Notes: generated from the sequence alone by a model not told the origin. A stretch of DNA of 64,000 nt from Atopsyche davidsoni (GCA_022113835.1 JAILWY010000001.1:2294001-2358000), one strand, 5' to 3'; counted from the stretch's first letter, positions 1 to 12,795 are shown. Program-made: numbers and translations.

Positions 1-560
1 AAATTGTTTTTGTATAGTAGATTTTTTTTCTATTGAACCGAGTAATAATTTATAGTATTAGTTAAATTTATAAATGGTGAAATATTTACATGAACACTAG
101 ACGTTCAACAAGCTATCTTAAACGTTCAGACCAAAAGTAATTATAATTCGAAGAATATTTTACATAGCACCGCCAATCAAATTATCTAAACGCCAACTTT
201 GTAACAGTCTTTTTTATTTATGATAAAAAAAATGCAACAAACAATGTCGTTGATTTTGATAACTCGCTTACTTTCACTGTCTTAATTTTTTGTAGTATGC
301 ATTAAATATTTTTTTAATATTCTCTATAATTAAGTGCGTTTTTTGTCATATCTACATAATTTTTAAAAACATGTATCGACACATCAATAAAAATAATTTT
401 CAACTGAAACAGGGGTGGGCCCTTCAAAACTAAACTGGGTTAGACTGAAAACGTTTCGATCAAATATCAGCGATCTAACCACAGTGCCGATAAGTTAATT
501 ATGTTACAAGTGTATTGTTTTTTTTTTTACTAAAATCTAAATCTTTACAAGTTATTAGGT
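1..560. other. AT-rich non-coding DNA
   Basis: This stretch is AT-rich with many A and T runs. No open reading frame of note, RNA gene or recognisable repeat was seen in it. Confidence 0.5.
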
Positions 561-780
561 TTTGCTCGGTGCCCAGTTCGGCTCTGGCAACAATTACCGC
601 CTTAATTTCAGTTAATGCACGTCTTGATTGCCGAGGAAAATAGATTAATTCGAAGTTCACGAATAAAAGAAAGTTGCTCCAAGAGAATCTCAGTTTGATG
701 CATTCCCCGAGCCGGCTGATCTTATCCGGCGGACAAATGGCCTATTTAATTATGTTATTACGCAGATTAGACTAAACAAT
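561..780. promoter_or_regulatory. complex-sequence island, possible conserved non-coding element
   Basis: Base composition becomes more balanced here than on either side, low-complexity runs disappear, and several TAATTA-type homeodomain-like cores occur close to GATAAG/CTTATC-like words. There is no coding frame and no similarity to the repeats elsewhere in the window. A regulatory role is inferred from composition only. Confidence 0.2.
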
Positions 781-1980
781 GTTTAGGGAAAGATAATAAC
801 AGGTGCGTAAATATAAGTTTGATCCCATTTTGGCATTGTTATACAATCCAGTGGCGTCCGTTTTAAGCAATAAAAAAACAAAAAAAAATGACGCTAACAT
901 AATTTAACCGGGAAGGCAATATATATATATAGATATAGAAGAATAATAGGCAATACAATATATAGATATAGAAGGCCGAAAATTTCAGAAAGCAGGTAAG
1001 CACTTGTATATCAAGAAATGTCTATAATATACGAATTTCAGGTAAGGATTTTGTAATGAATAATAAAAAAAAATTTAGACACGCCTTAATCAGTCGGTGT
1101 ATTTATATTCGCTTGTTTTTTGGCTAAAAGGAAGCGATTAAGTCCTTTTTCTAACAGGTGAATCTCAAATATATGTGATAGTGATAGTAAGTTTGCTTTT
1201 TGTAATATACTTTTTTAAAAATAATTTTAAAAAATTGAAATAGATGCCGTCATTTTATAAAGCGGGTAAAACAAAATCCTGTTATAATTTATATATTTTT
1301 TATTTCAAGATGATTTTCATAATATCATAAACTTTGACATTTTCCAAAAAAAATAGTTTAAAAAGAATAAAATATATTAATAAAAAAAAAGAGCCCTCCG
1401 CTAACACAGATTGCACGCCACTGACAAAATGTAGTGTAATATGCTATTATTTTATGTTGTTCCTGGACATATTATTTATATTTTAAATACAGATAAACCC
1501 TGTAAGAAAATGATTTATACATTTTTTTACAAACATTAACCAGTTTTATTTTCCAATGCGATTTCACGATGTTCTAAATATTTATCAACCATTCTTTTCT
1601 CCCTTTTATTGTATTTATTCAACGCGCTGCAACTTTGTGTGGACTTATAAAATGCAGATCGAGAACATAAATATAAATAACGAATCAATAAAAACCCAAT
1701 AAAACTATCACAGTAAATGTGTTGATGCTGACAGGAAATGTATTAATCAATATTATTACTTTGGTAAAATTTTAACAACCTCTGAGTGACTGGGAATAAA
1801 AATAATTTGTAAATAAAACAGGTTATATTTACCACCTTTATTGATTTAATGGTTAGCAGTTTGATATAATATTTGATCATCGTTAGATGTATTTGGTCCC
1901 CAAAGAGTATGTTACAGTACTCTCATGATGCACCAGCTGGTGGAATTCATCATTCGTCTAATACCTGGTGTTATGGATCT
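781..1980. other. AT-rich non-coding DNA with short AT microsatellites
   Basis: The stretch contains poly-A runs and a short (AT)n tract near 920-932, with a second copy of the adjacent words near 958. Nothing coding or structured was recognised. Confidence 0.5.
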
Positions 1981-2110
1981 TTATATAGAAGGACCCGAGG
2001 ACTACACTATTCTCCATAAGAAAACCATGAACACTGGCTCAGCATAAGTATATGCTCAGTGAGATGATCCCCAACCTCCTCTGAGGAGAGGCACCTGGAG
2101 AAGAATACAA
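1981..2110 (+). mobile_element. SINE-like repeat, 3' part
   Basis: This is the 3' third of the window's main interspersed repeat. It carries the diagnostic words AGAAGGACCC, ACTACACTATT, AAACCATGAACACTGGCTC, the TATGCTCAGTGAGATG segment and CTCCTCTGAGGAGAGGCAC. The 5' part is missing, replaced by unrelated sequence before about 1980. The element encodes nothing. Confidence 0.75.
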
Positions 2111-2660
2111 GGAATAGGAGAAGCTGCTTTCCAAGTTTTTTTTCAAATAATACGCCTGTACTATTTTTTTTACATATTTATGATATTGGATTATTTTTTC
2201 TACTTGAATGAATTGTTTGAAATATTTTTTGTACTAAGTAAGAAAGGAGTAATTGAAGATCTTTTCTTTTACAAAGAATAAATATTTGTATTCATTTATA
2301 AATCTGTTTATATGTTTAAATACATAAACAAAACTAAATGGTTCACAAGATGCGCTCTGTAGAGATATCGTCAAGCTGAAAGGGGCTATGACCGATTTGT
2401 TAATATAAGCTATATTTATGCACCATTATATTTCCACGATGGGTTTAAAGTTTATATACAGTCATATTTTTTATAATTTACCAAACTTAATGGCTTTAGA
2501 GACCTTTCGGTTGCTTTTTTTTTCCTCCTTATTATGGAATTTTTAAATATTATCGATACATTTGTAGGGTAACAATACTTTCTCTGTTTAAAAATAAATC
2601 CAAAAAAATTATATTATAATAGAGTTACAATATATATATAAACACCTCTATAATTATTTT
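2111..2660. other. AT-rich non-coding DNA
   Basis: Poly-T and poly-A tracts and short AT microsatellites (for example near 2629-2640) dominate. No gene or repeat was recognised. Confidence 0.5.
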
Positions 2661-3240
2661 TATAATATTAGTCGTCCACGCGAGAGCATCTTCGCGTTGT
2701 CTCTTTTTCGCTTTACTAATTAATTATTCACTAACGGATTTTCATTCATAGCCTACTCTAGCTAAAAAATCTAATTAATCAAGTCATATTTAGCTACTCA
2801 TTTGCTATGCAAAAATAATGTCAATAAATTCAGGCGTTCTGGTTTGATTCAATATGTCCGCCGCCCAACCAGTAATTTATACTCAATTATGCAAATGATA
2901 CTGTACAAGTCTAGTACAATGATATTAGTTCTAAAGAATTTCGCTACCGTGCGGCTATATTGAACATTCATTATTAAAAGCATTTCATCGATTTAATTTA
3001 ATTAAAAATATGCTTGATAATATAACATTACGCGGTAATTATTATTCAGATGTATTCAAGTCATCAGACTGTGGCGATCGATTTTTATTGAGATTTTTTA
3101 CGAATACATTAAAGTTCCTTAATAATTGTCATTTTTTTAAAATTAATCCAATTATATGGAAATCGATAAATCGAGATTACTTTGAGATCGACGATTCAAT
3201 TAAAAATATATAACATAATAAACACATCGGCATTTCAAAT
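2661..3240. promoter_or_regulatory. island rich in homeodomain and octamer-like motifs
   Basis: The segment has repeated TAATTA/ATTAAT cores, an ATGCAAAT octamer (POU-type site) near 2889, and ATCGAT words near 2988, 3079 and 3162. Two short open frames overlap it, but neither resembles a known protein and codon content follows the local AT bias. A conserved enhancer-type element is plausible; this is inference from motif density only. Confidence 0.22.
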
Positions 3241-4845
3241 TTCTATTGAAGTTAAAGTTGGGGCTCGTGGACTTCCAGCAATGTCCACGAAGTGTCCTTT
3301 TAAGGATATAAGTTTATTGCAGAGACTTGTGGTCTCATTACTTGAGAGAGTATCAAAGGCTGCACTTGCGACCTGCTTTCAGGTCTGGTTTTGTAGAACT
3401 TATGTGAATATTACAAATATATATATAATAAAGGGTTACGACCCCTGAAACCTACTCGTCTTAAGGCACCGGTTTCTAAGTCTCATGATGTGGCTGACTT
3501 TGGCGAGAGATTCCTAAGGCAGTTTATCTCTTAAATTTATACTGACTTTTTTCTTGATAAAACGTATTTTTTTTAATTTTCTGTACCTATAAATAAACAC
3601 AATTTTTAAATAAAATTCTATGTTTCAATGAATGTTAAGTATCAAATCAAATTCTTTTAATGTAAATATACGCTAGTACTTCTTCCCATGCCCAAAAAAT
3701 AATGTTAAAAGCGATCGCTCTCAATGTCGAAAGGTTTAGCACCCCTGCTCAGTAAATGTCAAGTTTTGCACCGGATACGGCGCTTAGTAATCCGATAGCA
3801 AATACATTTAATGAGAACAGAAAACTCCTGTTAGAAACGCCCACACAAACAACACAAAAAAATCACGAAATTAAAACTAATATCTGGCCACGTATACATT
3901 GAGTTTGATATAAATTTATGTATTTTAAATTCAGGCTATAGTTAAAGGAAGTATACTGTATTTGCTTAAATTGTTTATAAGAAACGAACCCGTTGTTTAA
4001 TTATGTATACCCGTCTTAAAAGTAATGAGTATTTAAGTAGTTTTCGTGGTCTGATAAGTCAGGAATTCTATCAAATACAACAAGTATTAAAGCTTTTTTT
4101 GGGTTAACTTAAAACAAGCCCTGTCCTAGCAGGCGAATCCCAAGCTCACATAATTGGTTTCAGTTGTGTGTTGACATTGCATGTGCCCATACAGAAAGAA
4201 AATGTAAGTGATGTTGAAATCTCAGTAATACGAATTCCACGCGTAAAATTCTCGTTTAAATTAATTGAGACTTTGTCGGTTCGGAGACTTCGTGATTTAT
4301 ATCTTATTTTCTAAATTAAGACTTCGCCACAAACATCAGGCGTTAAAGCGAAGATCCAGATAAACGAATTAGTGCTCGAAAAGGTTTTGTTCGTTTAGTT
4401 TAACTGACAATTAAAATAATTAACTTTTACCTGTGCACACCTGTTAAATTATTATTGCTTTCAATTTTTTTTTTTGTGCTCGTTTATGCAAAAAATATGT
4501 AACCAATTAGTGAAAAAAATATAATTTATAGTCAAAAATATTTATAAATCTAAGATTCTAAATTTCTCTGTGGTTTGGGTTTTGCCTAATTGTTCATTTT
4601 AATTTAAGTCTACTTAACTTTACTCCAATATCTATTGATTTTTATTATAAAATATTCAAAGAATTTGTGAGACTGGATATTCGTGCACATTATAATCGTT
4701 TGTGTATACGTTTGTAGCTAAGATATTCATGACCCTTCAGTCTTATAGGATATATTATGCGCGCACATTTCCTACCTATAATATCACGTAAACAAATAAA
4801 CTACCCGTACAAGTAAGACGCATACGCAAAGCTTATCAGTGGACT
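3241..4845. other. mostly AT-rich non-coding DNA
   Basis: No gene was recognised. Slightly more complex sequence occurs near 4095-4200 and 4220-4400, without any identifiable family. An 88-residue open frame ending near 3448 has no recognisable features. Confidence 0.4.
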
Positions 4846-4853
4846 ATCTAACT

Positions 4854-5297
4854 CAGTGCTTCTCAAAGTAATCCCTACGGACCCCAAGGGGATCCCCGGG
4901 ATCATTCAGAGGGTCCTTAGAAAATTAAAATCGATTTGAGGGTCCCTGAACAACGTCACGGGGTCCGCGCAAGGTTTAATATAAAATAAAAAAAATTGTG
5001 ACACATTTTTACTAATATGGAAGTTAAAATAAATAATAATGAATACATTATTAGCGATTTTTGCGTCCTAAGTAAAATATAAATATAGACAGGTGCATAA
5101 AATAGAAGTAATAATAGGCATCGCGGTGAGTCAGGTAGGTTAATAGAGTCGATACTTGTACCAACTAGTCTATAATATTAATTTATGTAGTTTTTCACTC
5201 AGGGTCCGTAGGCAAGTTTTGACTATGAAAGGGGGATCGTGGGCAAGTTTTGACTATGAAAGGGGGTCCGTGGGCCAAAAGAGTTTGAGAGCCACTG
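4854..5297. mobile_element. non-autonomous hAT element with perfect 8-bp target duplication
   Basis: The element starts CAGTGCTTCTCAAA and ends TTTGAGAGCCACTG, a 14-bp terminal inverted repeat with few mismatches and of the Charlie-like hAT type. It is flanked by the identical 8-mer ATCTAACT at 4846-4853 and 5298-5305, as expected for hAT insertion. Near the right end an internal direct repeat of about 32 bp contains GCAAGTTTTGACTATGAAAG twice (5212 and 5244). No transposase remains. Size is 444 bp. Confidence 0.9.
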
Positions 5298-5344
5298 ATC
5301 TAACTGAACGTCATATTAAAAGATTTTTTCGAAACTTTAGATAA

Positions 5345-5597
5345 ATCATTTCAGCGCGTTGAATTGATCCTTAATTAATCGTGACGCGGCGGCAGTCGGT
5401 CGTTCTCTCGGAATGAAATTTTGACGAAACCCCCATCGGCCTGGTCCCCGAGCGGTGCGCCCATGCGGAGCCCTCCTTGCCGACTGACTCTCGAGACCGC
5501 ATTCCTCGGCCGGCCACATTCTGGCAGGACCCGTTATGCTGCGACTAAACGCCGCAGATAGTCACCCGAGCAGCCCAGCGGCAGCCCAATCCACCAC
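5345..5597. other. CpG-rich island next to the satellite array
   Basis: Composition shifts to GC-rich with many CpG dinucleotides (GCGGCGGC, CGGCCGGCC words), flanked on the left by AT-rich DNA and on the right by the satellite. It could be an unmethylated promoter-like island. An open frame starting at 5536 runs from here into the satellite and has no recognisable protein. Confidence 0.3.
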
Positions 5598-7126
5598 AAT
5601 GAGCCGTGGACACTCTGCGGACACACTTATGACACGGAGGTGTCTCATTGTACCCGAAATTAACTGTAAACACTCTGCAGACACATCCATGCCCCGAATA
5701 AGTCTTATAGTATCAAAAATAACTTGTGGACACATGCAGACACAAATAAATCTGAATGTATCAAATATAGACTGCTAGCACATTTAGGACACAGAGAACC
5801 CTTATTATACCCAAAATAAACCTCAAACACTTTACCAAAGCACTCATGATATGTAGTAGTCTCGTTGTTTCAAAAATAACTTGTGGACACATGCAGACAC
5901 AAATAAATCTGAATGTATCAAATATAGACTGCTAGCACATTTAGGACACAGAGAACCCTTATTATACCCAAAATAAACCTCAAACACTTTACCAAAGCAC
6001 TCATGATATGTAGTAGTCTCGTTGTTTCAAAAATAACTTGTGGACACATGCAGACACAAATAAATCTGAATGTATCAAATATAGACTGCTAGCACATTTA
6101 GGACACAGAGAACCCTTATTATACCCAAAATAAACCTCAAACACTTTACCAAAGCACTCATGATATGTAGTAGTCTCGTTGTTTCAAAAATAACTTGTGG
6201 ACACATGCAGACACAAATAAATCTGAATGTATCAAATATAGACTGCTAGCACATTTAGGACACAGAGAACCCTTATTGTACCCAAAATAAACCTCAAACA
6301 CTTTACCAAAACACTCATGATATGTAGTAGTCTCGTTGTTTCAAAAATAACTTGTGGACACATGCAGACACAAATAAATCTGAATGTATCAAATATAGAC
6401 TGCTGATACTTCTATAACACAGAGAAGCGTTATTGTACCCAAAATAAACCACAAACACTTTACTGACACACTCATGATACGTAGAAGTATCTTTGTTTCA
6501 AAAATGATCTGTGAACACTCTGCAGAGACATCCATGCCCCGAATAAGTCTTATAGTATCAAAAATAACTTGTGGACACATGCAGACACAAATAAATCTGA
6601 ATGTATCAAATATAGACTGCAGATACATCTATAACACAGAGAAGCCTTATTGTACCCAAAATAAACCACAAACACTTTACCAAAACACACATGATATGTA
6701 GAAGTCTCGTTGTATCAAAAATGAACTGTTAACACTCTGCAGAGACATCCACGCCCCGAAAGAATCTTATATAGAGTGTCCCAAAATTAACGCAATATTT
6801 GATTTGTCACCATTTTTGTAGTAAAGTTTTAAAAGGCTGCCAAGCTTTCATTATTTTTAAAATATTGTTCAATAATGAAGACACGTTGTTATATCGTGTA
6901 ACGCTTCATTTTTACTAACCCTAAACTGTCAGCTGGTGTTCCCAAAACTTTACTGCAAAAATGGCGACAAATTTAAATCTTGCGTTAATTTTGGGACACC
7001 TTTAATATCAAAAATAACTTGTGGACACTTGTAGACACAAATAAATCTGAATGTATCATATATAGAGAAGCATTATTGCACCCAAAATAAACCACAAACA
7101 CTTTACAGATACACTCATGATGTATA
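5598..7126. repeat. higher-order satellite built from modules A(49) B(49) C(59) D(~60)
   Basis: Module A begins AACTTGTGGACACATGCAGA at 5721, 5878, 6035, 6192 and 6349, an exact 157-bp period (49+49+59). An extra ~60-bp module D (CACTCTGCAGAGACATCCAT type) gives longer units: 6349 to 6566 is 217 bp, and D also precedes the first A at about 5661-5720. The modules share a degenerate ACAC...TATCAAAAAT design, so they probably descend from one ~50-bp ancestor. The last unit from 7016 has lost part of module B. The array is interrupted by a MITE at 6774-7002. Periods are not multiples of three, so the short open frames inside are not conserved coding. Confidence 0.92.
6774..7002. mobile_element. 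TA-flanked MITE (Tc1/mariner type) inside the satellite
   Basis: Long terminal inverted repeats of about 50 bp are visible: the left end GAGTGTCCCAAAATTAACGC and the reverse complement of the right end, which reads AGGTGTCCCAAAATTAACGC. A TA lies at both borders (6772-6773 and 7003-7004), the usual Tc1/mariner/IS630 target duplication. The 229-bp element has no coding capacity. It splits a D module of the satellite. Confidence 0.9.
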
Positions 7127-7440
7127 GAAGTCTCAACATATGGCATTGAATAATAATTTAAGCAACGCTGACATACTTATGACAGGAATTAGTCATATCG
7201 AACTAAATATACTACAGTAAAGCTAGGATATTATATGCCATACACTTATGGTGCAAAGGAAACTACTTGTACCCATTTAAATACAATTTAACACTCACAC
7301 TTACAGTACCCAGGAAATTATCCAACCTAACTTAACAAATCTTGTCCATAATTTATAACCAAACTATAAAAGACTGGTTGAAGTAAAATGGAAATAATAA
7401 TTTTTGCTCACGCAAAAGAGTTAGAAATTTGAATTATTTT
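7127..7440. other. unremarkable non-coding DNA
   Basis: This follows the last satellite unit. No coding frame, repeat or structure was recognised. Confidence 0.4.
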
Positions 7441-7800
7441 TTATATTTAAAAGAATATTAAAAACGAGGGGTTGTCTGCCTCCGCGAGCATCGCAAAACA
7501 TTCGTGTATTGTTTTAATTCGATTCAATTGGGAAGTTTCGCTCACCCAGACAAACTGGAAGATCTCAGATATATAAAAATAAAACAAACAATACCCGCGG
7601 ATGCTTTCATTGTGAATATTTTAATGAGCGGGCTCTGCGAGCAATCGCAGAATCGTCAGAACTATCTCCGGGAGGTAAAAAGTGGCTCGGGTGTGAACAG
7701 AAGATGACTCGAAGTGAAATTGCATTGAAACGGTGAGTCTCAATGGAGGTTTTTCATTCACTTTCCGCGGTATTCATAAGAAGTGCACAATCACGCGGGG
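7441..7800. promoter_or_regulatory. complex island with donor-like splice motif
   Basis: Sequence complexity and GC content rise here. A 67-codon open frame (7504-7707) lies inside without recognisable domains. An ACG/GTGAGT donor-like sequence occurs at about 7729-7737. This could be a conserved non-coding element or an untranslated first exon; neither can be settled from sequence alone. Confidence 0.15.
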
Positions 7801-10800
7801 AGAACAAGTCATTGTGTGCAACAGGAGATGTTGCCATTCGCGAATAAAAACAAGTACATAAATATGAGCGATGCCTTAATGGCGTAGAAGAAACCATCAT
7901 TATGGGAGAAATTAATTGCTAACTGGCACGTGCAATGTTAAGGCTGTTCTCAGCAATAATAAAAAACTTTGGCGGCTTAGAATTACAAAATTATAAAATT
8001 AGCAGAATACTAAAAAAAATATGCTTTAAAAACATAATTTATGTAAATAAAAATATAGTAACTACAGCAAGTGTTTCCGGCTAGTTATTTAGTAATTAAC
8101 CAATACAAAGTATTGCTCTTAATACAATTAATTAATTTTTATAAAAAAATCGTAATAAGTCATGTTTTAAATATAATTTATATAAAAAAATAACATGAAT
8201 AAGATACTTCTATAACAAATTAATATTTTAACTAAGCACTTAAACCCCTGTGTTGCAATTATTTTTTTATAAAATGCAGAACATTAAATTGAACAATGGG
8301 GCTTTGAATATTGAGTGAACACTTCTGATATCTTTTCATGTATAAGTATTGGTCAAGTATTATAATAACTACACAAGTTAAATGTGCAACGAGTGATTAA
8401 TGTATTTATCGATAAAACCAATTAATATATCTGGGTTTGGTTCAGTGGAACATGATTGCAACTTCACTGACATAATAACTTTGACTGGTTCTTATATAAA
8501 TATTGTTAACATGAGCGGGCTCAGTATTATTTCTAGGAGCTTATATACAGGTGGGGCGAAAGTCGTAGAACTGTTTTAAGCTTTAATTAATATACGAACA
8601 ACCTCAATTTTTTTGTATATCAACATTCAAGAGAAAGCTTTTACTTTTTGAAGCTTTCTTCAATCTTCGAAAGACCCATTAGATCAAAAAAAAAATTAAA
8701 GTATTAAATTTGTAAAGTAAATGTCAAAAACATTTTATTATAGAACAGTTATTATTATTCATGATTTGGAAATTATTGAACGGCGTGGTTTATTATGAAT
8801 AAAACTATGTGTACTTTGTCTACTCAAACTTAAACTTACACTATTTTTATTCTAGATAATATTTTTTTAATCAAACCACGGATCGTGTCGGGTCTTAAAA
8901 GCGATTTAAGACATGATAAATATTTATAGAAGGCACAGTCACAAACACATACTTGGTTAAATATTAACTAAATAAACATTAAAAGAATTAAGTTAAGAAG
9001 TCGTTTTGTATTTTAAAACTTTCATGACTTTTGGCAAAGCTTTATTATAATAAATATTTTATAATTACGGCGCATTAAATCGAACGTTTTGTTTCTATCT
9101 TGGAATTACTTTATGGCACACCGTTATTTTAATATAAACAAGTCTCATATCATTATAAATAATTCTATAATGTTATAATTCTATTCTATTATTTTTATGT
9201 GTGTCATAAAAACAAATCTAACATATATGTTTGAGTGTTCAAGAATACGAAAAAAAAATGAATAAAGATTAAATTTTTGATTTGACGTGCATGCAAGTTT
9301 GGATATTATAGCTGCCTATACATGCTGCAATACAACCTGTTATCATATTTATATATACGAGTATATACCGGAATAAGCAAGTTTTAAGGTTTTTTTAATT
9401 AAAAATAGATCTTGAAGATCCCTGTAATGAAACACCAGAATAAAGTGACAGAAGGGATAAGTTTTTAATATTACAGTATTATAAGACGAATATCGATTTC
9501 ATACGGGCTGTCTGAATTAAGTAACATGACCCATGGTAGTATTTTTAAAAATCTCAATTTACTTTTAAAAATTCTGTATTTTTGTGAACATTATGTACCT
9601 AGGTAAGTGATACTTATCTTCAATCAGAGATTTTATGAAGTGTAAATAGCTGAAAACTGATACTCAGTGATGTCGATATCCAATACCATTCCCAGCATCA
9701 TCGTTACAGCTTTTATATTATTGGCTTAGTGGTTAAGGGTGAAAGCTTCTTCAGTGACAAATAATGCATATTCTCTTGAAATAGTCACCAAAAAATTATT
9801 CAGACCAAAAGATTATTTTAGCAGAGTGTTTGCTAAAATTACGTCTTCGCAGACGAATAACAGTGAAGTACTATTAACAGGATAATAATTTTATGACTAA
9901 ACTCTGGCCTAGATCTCTAGATCTAAAACAAACGTTATGAATTAATGATGAGTTAAGCATAATCATTTTGTTAGAATCAGTTACTGCTGCATGATGATTG
10001 GGTTTAATGAAATAATTATTATGGATAACAATATGTTAACATATCCGAAAATATTAAATGCAGTTTAACTTAAAAACAATCTGGGAATAAGAAATTTTGC
10101 AGTACGTCGATAAACTTTACGTTTTGTTAGTATAATTAAGTTATGTTTAATATTTTAAACCAAATTCATCAAGACTATAATATTACTTTTTTTAGGAGCA
10201 TTCAGATAAAAAGCTTCACACATTCTTTTTTTCCTTTACTGTTGTATATCACACTGAAAACTCTAGTATTTAAGTATCATTTTTTTTCCGATTGCTGCTA
10301 GAACTTTTACAATATAATATTAATGTATCAAGATTTTTTCTTTGACTTTTAAAAGCTTTTAAATGATTAGTTCCTAACTTATATTTTGCATTTAGCATCT
10401 AATTATACCCATAAGATAATATACAGCACCATTTTTCCCCTTGCAAGTTTGCTTTTTCTAATCTACCAATATATCTTACTGTGAAAAAAAACCAATGGTT
10501 AAGGCACCAACGGGTTTTTTTGTTGTTTAATTCTAAGAACTTTGAATCTCGTAAATACTATACAGAAATTTAACAGTTTATTTAACATTGTTCTAAATGA
10601 CTTTATAGTATCACAGTCATATAAAAATATAATTTCCTCAATCAAAAATTACTTTAAAAATACGTGCAATCGTATTTGTATGTAAACAAGCGAAATCAGA
10701 TCAGTCGACAAGATAAGATTAATCTATTGCAAGTAGTTTTATGAACTGTATAGATATTTAGCACATAAACAAAGTTGATTCTAGACTATATAACTAACGG

Positions 10801-11740
10801 TGTATCTTAAAACAACAATAAAATATAACGAGTTTTAATCGTTAGGAAAATAAATTTCTGCAAGTGGATCGTAAAATACAATATTTTTATTGAGTGGTTT
10901 TATAGTTGCATTTGAATACTTAAAAATTAACAGGCAACGTTAGATTGTTAATTTTGTAATAAAGTTCAAAACTTTTCCAGAATAATACCGAAACCTCCGA
11001 ACACAATACAGTTTATTTTACAATCTCTATTTCGAGATTTACTAGAGAAAATTTTATTGTAAATACATTGCCAAAATATTAAATTGTATGCTCACATTTA
11101 AAATGCACAGTACGCCAATGTATTTTCAGTACATGTGTGACGTCTTCGGGGGATTTATATCTTAAGACATCCTGGCAACTCTTCCGCAACCAATGTGTTT
11201 TATCCTTAACCTAACACAGTGATAGTAATCTCCCAGTACTTGGGAACAAGTAAGACTCCCCATTACCATATGTAAATTGTAATTATGCTTGTACCATACA
11301 ATGCACTGCGGATATTCAAGCAATCCACGCCTACAGGATTTCAGTTATATGCCACTTACACTAACTCGTATGCTTAAGTTTTCAATAAACCTAACTTAAT
11401 GCAATGTGTTTTGCTACATTGTGAATTCAGCATTAATATAAATCCAATAGTTATATTGTAAAAGTCACAATCGATTAGTCAAATATTCGCAATGATTGAT
11501 TCATAAATAAATTGACAAATTCATGAATAATATTGCCATCAAATAATCTCAAAAATTTTACATAAAAAAACGGAGTTTACGATAATTTGTACAAAAATTA
11601 ATCAAAACATTTTTTTTTTTTTCTAAAAGCATGCTTGAAATGAAAATATATATAAAACCACCAGCATACACAAGAAATCTTCAATTTTTTGCAAGGTTTG
11701 ACAAACACCAGTCGAAATACTGAATTTCAGTTTCAATGAC
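7801..11740. other. long AT-rich gene-free stretch
   Basis: About 4 kb of AT-rich DNA was read on both strands. No open frame above chance, no satellite period and no member of the window's transposon families was seen. Short homopolymer runs and TATA-like words are frequent and uninformative. Confidence 0.45.
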
Positions 11741-12130
11741 AATTTTTTTAGGGCAAGTGCTTTATTGACCACCAATTTTTATTTATTTAAGAGCGATAAA
11801 CTCGATGGCGTCATAATGAATAGCTGGTTTAATGACGGCAAGAAAATAGATCAGATTAAGCAGACTCGTTTCGCTGTGCTGCCTTAAAATTTGAGCAAGC
11901 AAAAAAGCTCATGAAATTCAAGGGGACTTACAATTGCAGCTGTTTTCTTAATTTAACAACAGGAAAGGTTATTAAAATGGCAGTAAATTTAACGCAAGCT
12001 TTTACTTCTCTGTTATGACAGAGAAGCGGTGTCTGATTACGGCAGTATCGGGTTTCGCAGAAAAGCAATTCCCGGCGCTGAAGTCTCCTACGCTTCCCTC
12101 ACTGGCAGCGATACTCTCTATCGTATTTCA
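11741..12130. promoter_or_regulatory. complex island with a short hairpin
   Basis: Composition is more balanced than in the flanks, with no transposon similarity. A perfect 9-bp stem with a 4-base loop (CTTCTCTGT / ACAGAGAAG) lies at 12005-12026. A regulatory role is only a possibility. Confidence 0.18.
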
Positions 12131-12228
12131 TATTAATGCAGAACGTTTCAGATAAAAGGAGATACCTTGACTATAAACTCTCGAGTTTGCTCCACAACCA
12201 CGGTATGATTGTTCACCAGCGGCAAGAC

Positions 12229-12795
12229 CAGAGGTTCCCAAAGTGGTAAATATCGACCCCCAGGGATCGATTTCGCCCTGCAAGGGGTCGATGACAGCGA
12301 AAAATAAAATTGGGGGTCCATGAACTGTAAATGGGGGTCTACGATAGTGGATCTCATTTAAGCAGGTCATCACCAAAATTTAGACATTTCGTAAATGTCA
12401 TAATGCACCGAACACAGATTGTACTTATGTACTTTGTGACGAATCGAAGCCCTGAAGCGTAGAAGTATTTTGTATGTTTTTAATTAATGTATTTTATTCT
12501 ATTTATGATATTAAAATGGAATTCCACCAAGTATTCTCTGTCAAAAATATTGATTTTCTGATATATTTGCATTTTGTGTGTTTTTAATTAATAAAGGTAT
12601 AATTAACTTTACATGTATTTTAACTTTTTCATTTTTAAACCCACTGTACAGTAAACCCTATGAAAGTGAGTTGTTCTATATAAGATGTCAAAAATATGTT
12701 TGATGAATTTGTAAAAATTCAATACTAGCAAGGTCGACGAAAAACAGGAAAACTCGACAAGGGGTCGACGGGACAAAATAGTTTGGGAAACTATG
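12229..12795 (+). mobile_element. non-autonomous hAT element, family 1, long subtype
   Basis: The left end is CAGAGGTTCCCAAAGTGG and the right end GTTTGGGAAACTATG. The family hallmark GGGGTCGATGACAGCGAAAA and the AACTGTAAATGGGGGTCTAC block are present. The flanking 8-mers (12221-12228 and 12796-12803) agree at only 4 of 8 positions, so the duplication has decayed or the border is slightly off. The centre shares a block of ~50 bp (12511-12560) with 32883-32932 and with the Penelope-like copy at 63203-63252. Confidence 0.85.

Noticed and set aside
6389..6701. Repeat-protein-like frames in the satellite
   Set aside because: The unit periods 157 and 217 bp are not multiples of three, so the frame is not kept from unit to unit.
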